Below are positions 5,922 through 5,940 of a DNA stretch of 5,940 nt, one piece after another; the stretch's first letter is position 1; the number at the start of each line of letters is the position of its first letter. This DNA comes from Bacillota bacterium (lineage in GTDB: Bacteria; Bacillota; Bacilli; Lactobacillales; Enterococcaceae). The notes under the pieces were generated by a model. It was not told where the DNA came from. It was given only the letters and a program-made list of their open reading frames with translations, and searched no databases. The stretch is from the NCBI GenBank assembly GCA_023389005.1, contig JAEWFE010000014.1, positions 1-5,940 on the forward strand. Direction: 5' to 3'. The translations under genes were made by a program, and so were the position numbers.

Positions 5922-5940
5922 ACGTAAAATTCCTAGTAAA
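5914..5940 (+). CDS. rsmB: Start of the next gene, probably 16S rRNA m5C methyltransferase RsmB (partial)
   Basis: ATG 5914 opens a frame that overlaps the fmt stop (ATGAGTAA) and runs to the window end, giving MSKRKIPSK. A modest AGG at 5906-5908 lies 5 bases ahead. The overlap is typical of operon-mates. In many Firmicutes the gene after fmt is rsmB (also called sun), which methylates a cytosine of 16S rRNA and often starts with a short basic segment like this. The name therefore rests on gene order only; nine residues cannot prove the family. Confidence 0.55.

Noticed and set aside
1..5940. Search for a novel system, mobile element, CRISPR array, tRNA or prophage remnant
   Set aside because: Nearly every base is taken up by conserved core genes in a well-known order. 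No repeats, integrase or transposase signatures or unexplained gaps over 131 bases are present.

Overview
The window is a compact run of bacterial housekeeping genes, all on the + strand and tightly packed. The order is tail of an unidentified gene, yicC/yloC, gmk, rpoZ, (terminator), priA, def, fmt, start of a gene that is probably rsmB. This is the conserved Firmicutes block known from Bacillus subtilis (yloC-remA-gmk-rpoZ-coaBC-priA-def-fmt-rsmB), but with no remA between yicC and gmk and no coaBC between rpoZ and priA. The AT-rich composition, AGGAGG-type ribosome binding sites, the lack of those two genes and the protein sequences (for example the omega N-terminus MMLKPSIDSLL and the Gmk N-terminus) point to Lactobacillales, most likely an Enterococcaceae member (Enterococcus or a near relative). 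That placement is from recall of family sequences, not from a search.

Layout. Bases 1-54 are the last 17 codons of an upstream reading frame, whose stop directly abuts the yicC start. yicC (55-912) encodes a YicC/YloC endoribonuclease. An AT-rich gap of 131 bases (913-1043) holds a possible promoter and no gene. gmk (1044-1658) and rpoZ (1664-1963) are five bases apart and look co-transcribed. A strong intrinsic terminator (1971-2012) follows rpoZ. priA (2048-4462), def (4475-4969), fmt (4974-5921) and the next gene (from 5914) are separated by 12 and 4 bases and then overlap by 8 bases, so they form one operon.

Roles. YicC acts on RNA. Gmk makes GDP from GMP and is a known target of (p)ppGpp in Firmicutes. 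Omega is the small subunit of RNA polymerase. PriA reloads the replisome at stalled forks. Fmt formylates initiator Met-tRNA, and Def removes that formyl group from new proteins. RsmB, if correctly assigned, methylates 16S rRNA. The theme is core information processing. All complete genes have intact catalytic motifs and normal lengths. I see no mobile element, CRISPR array, RNA gene, defence system or novel system here; the points worth a second look are regulatory and evolutionary details.
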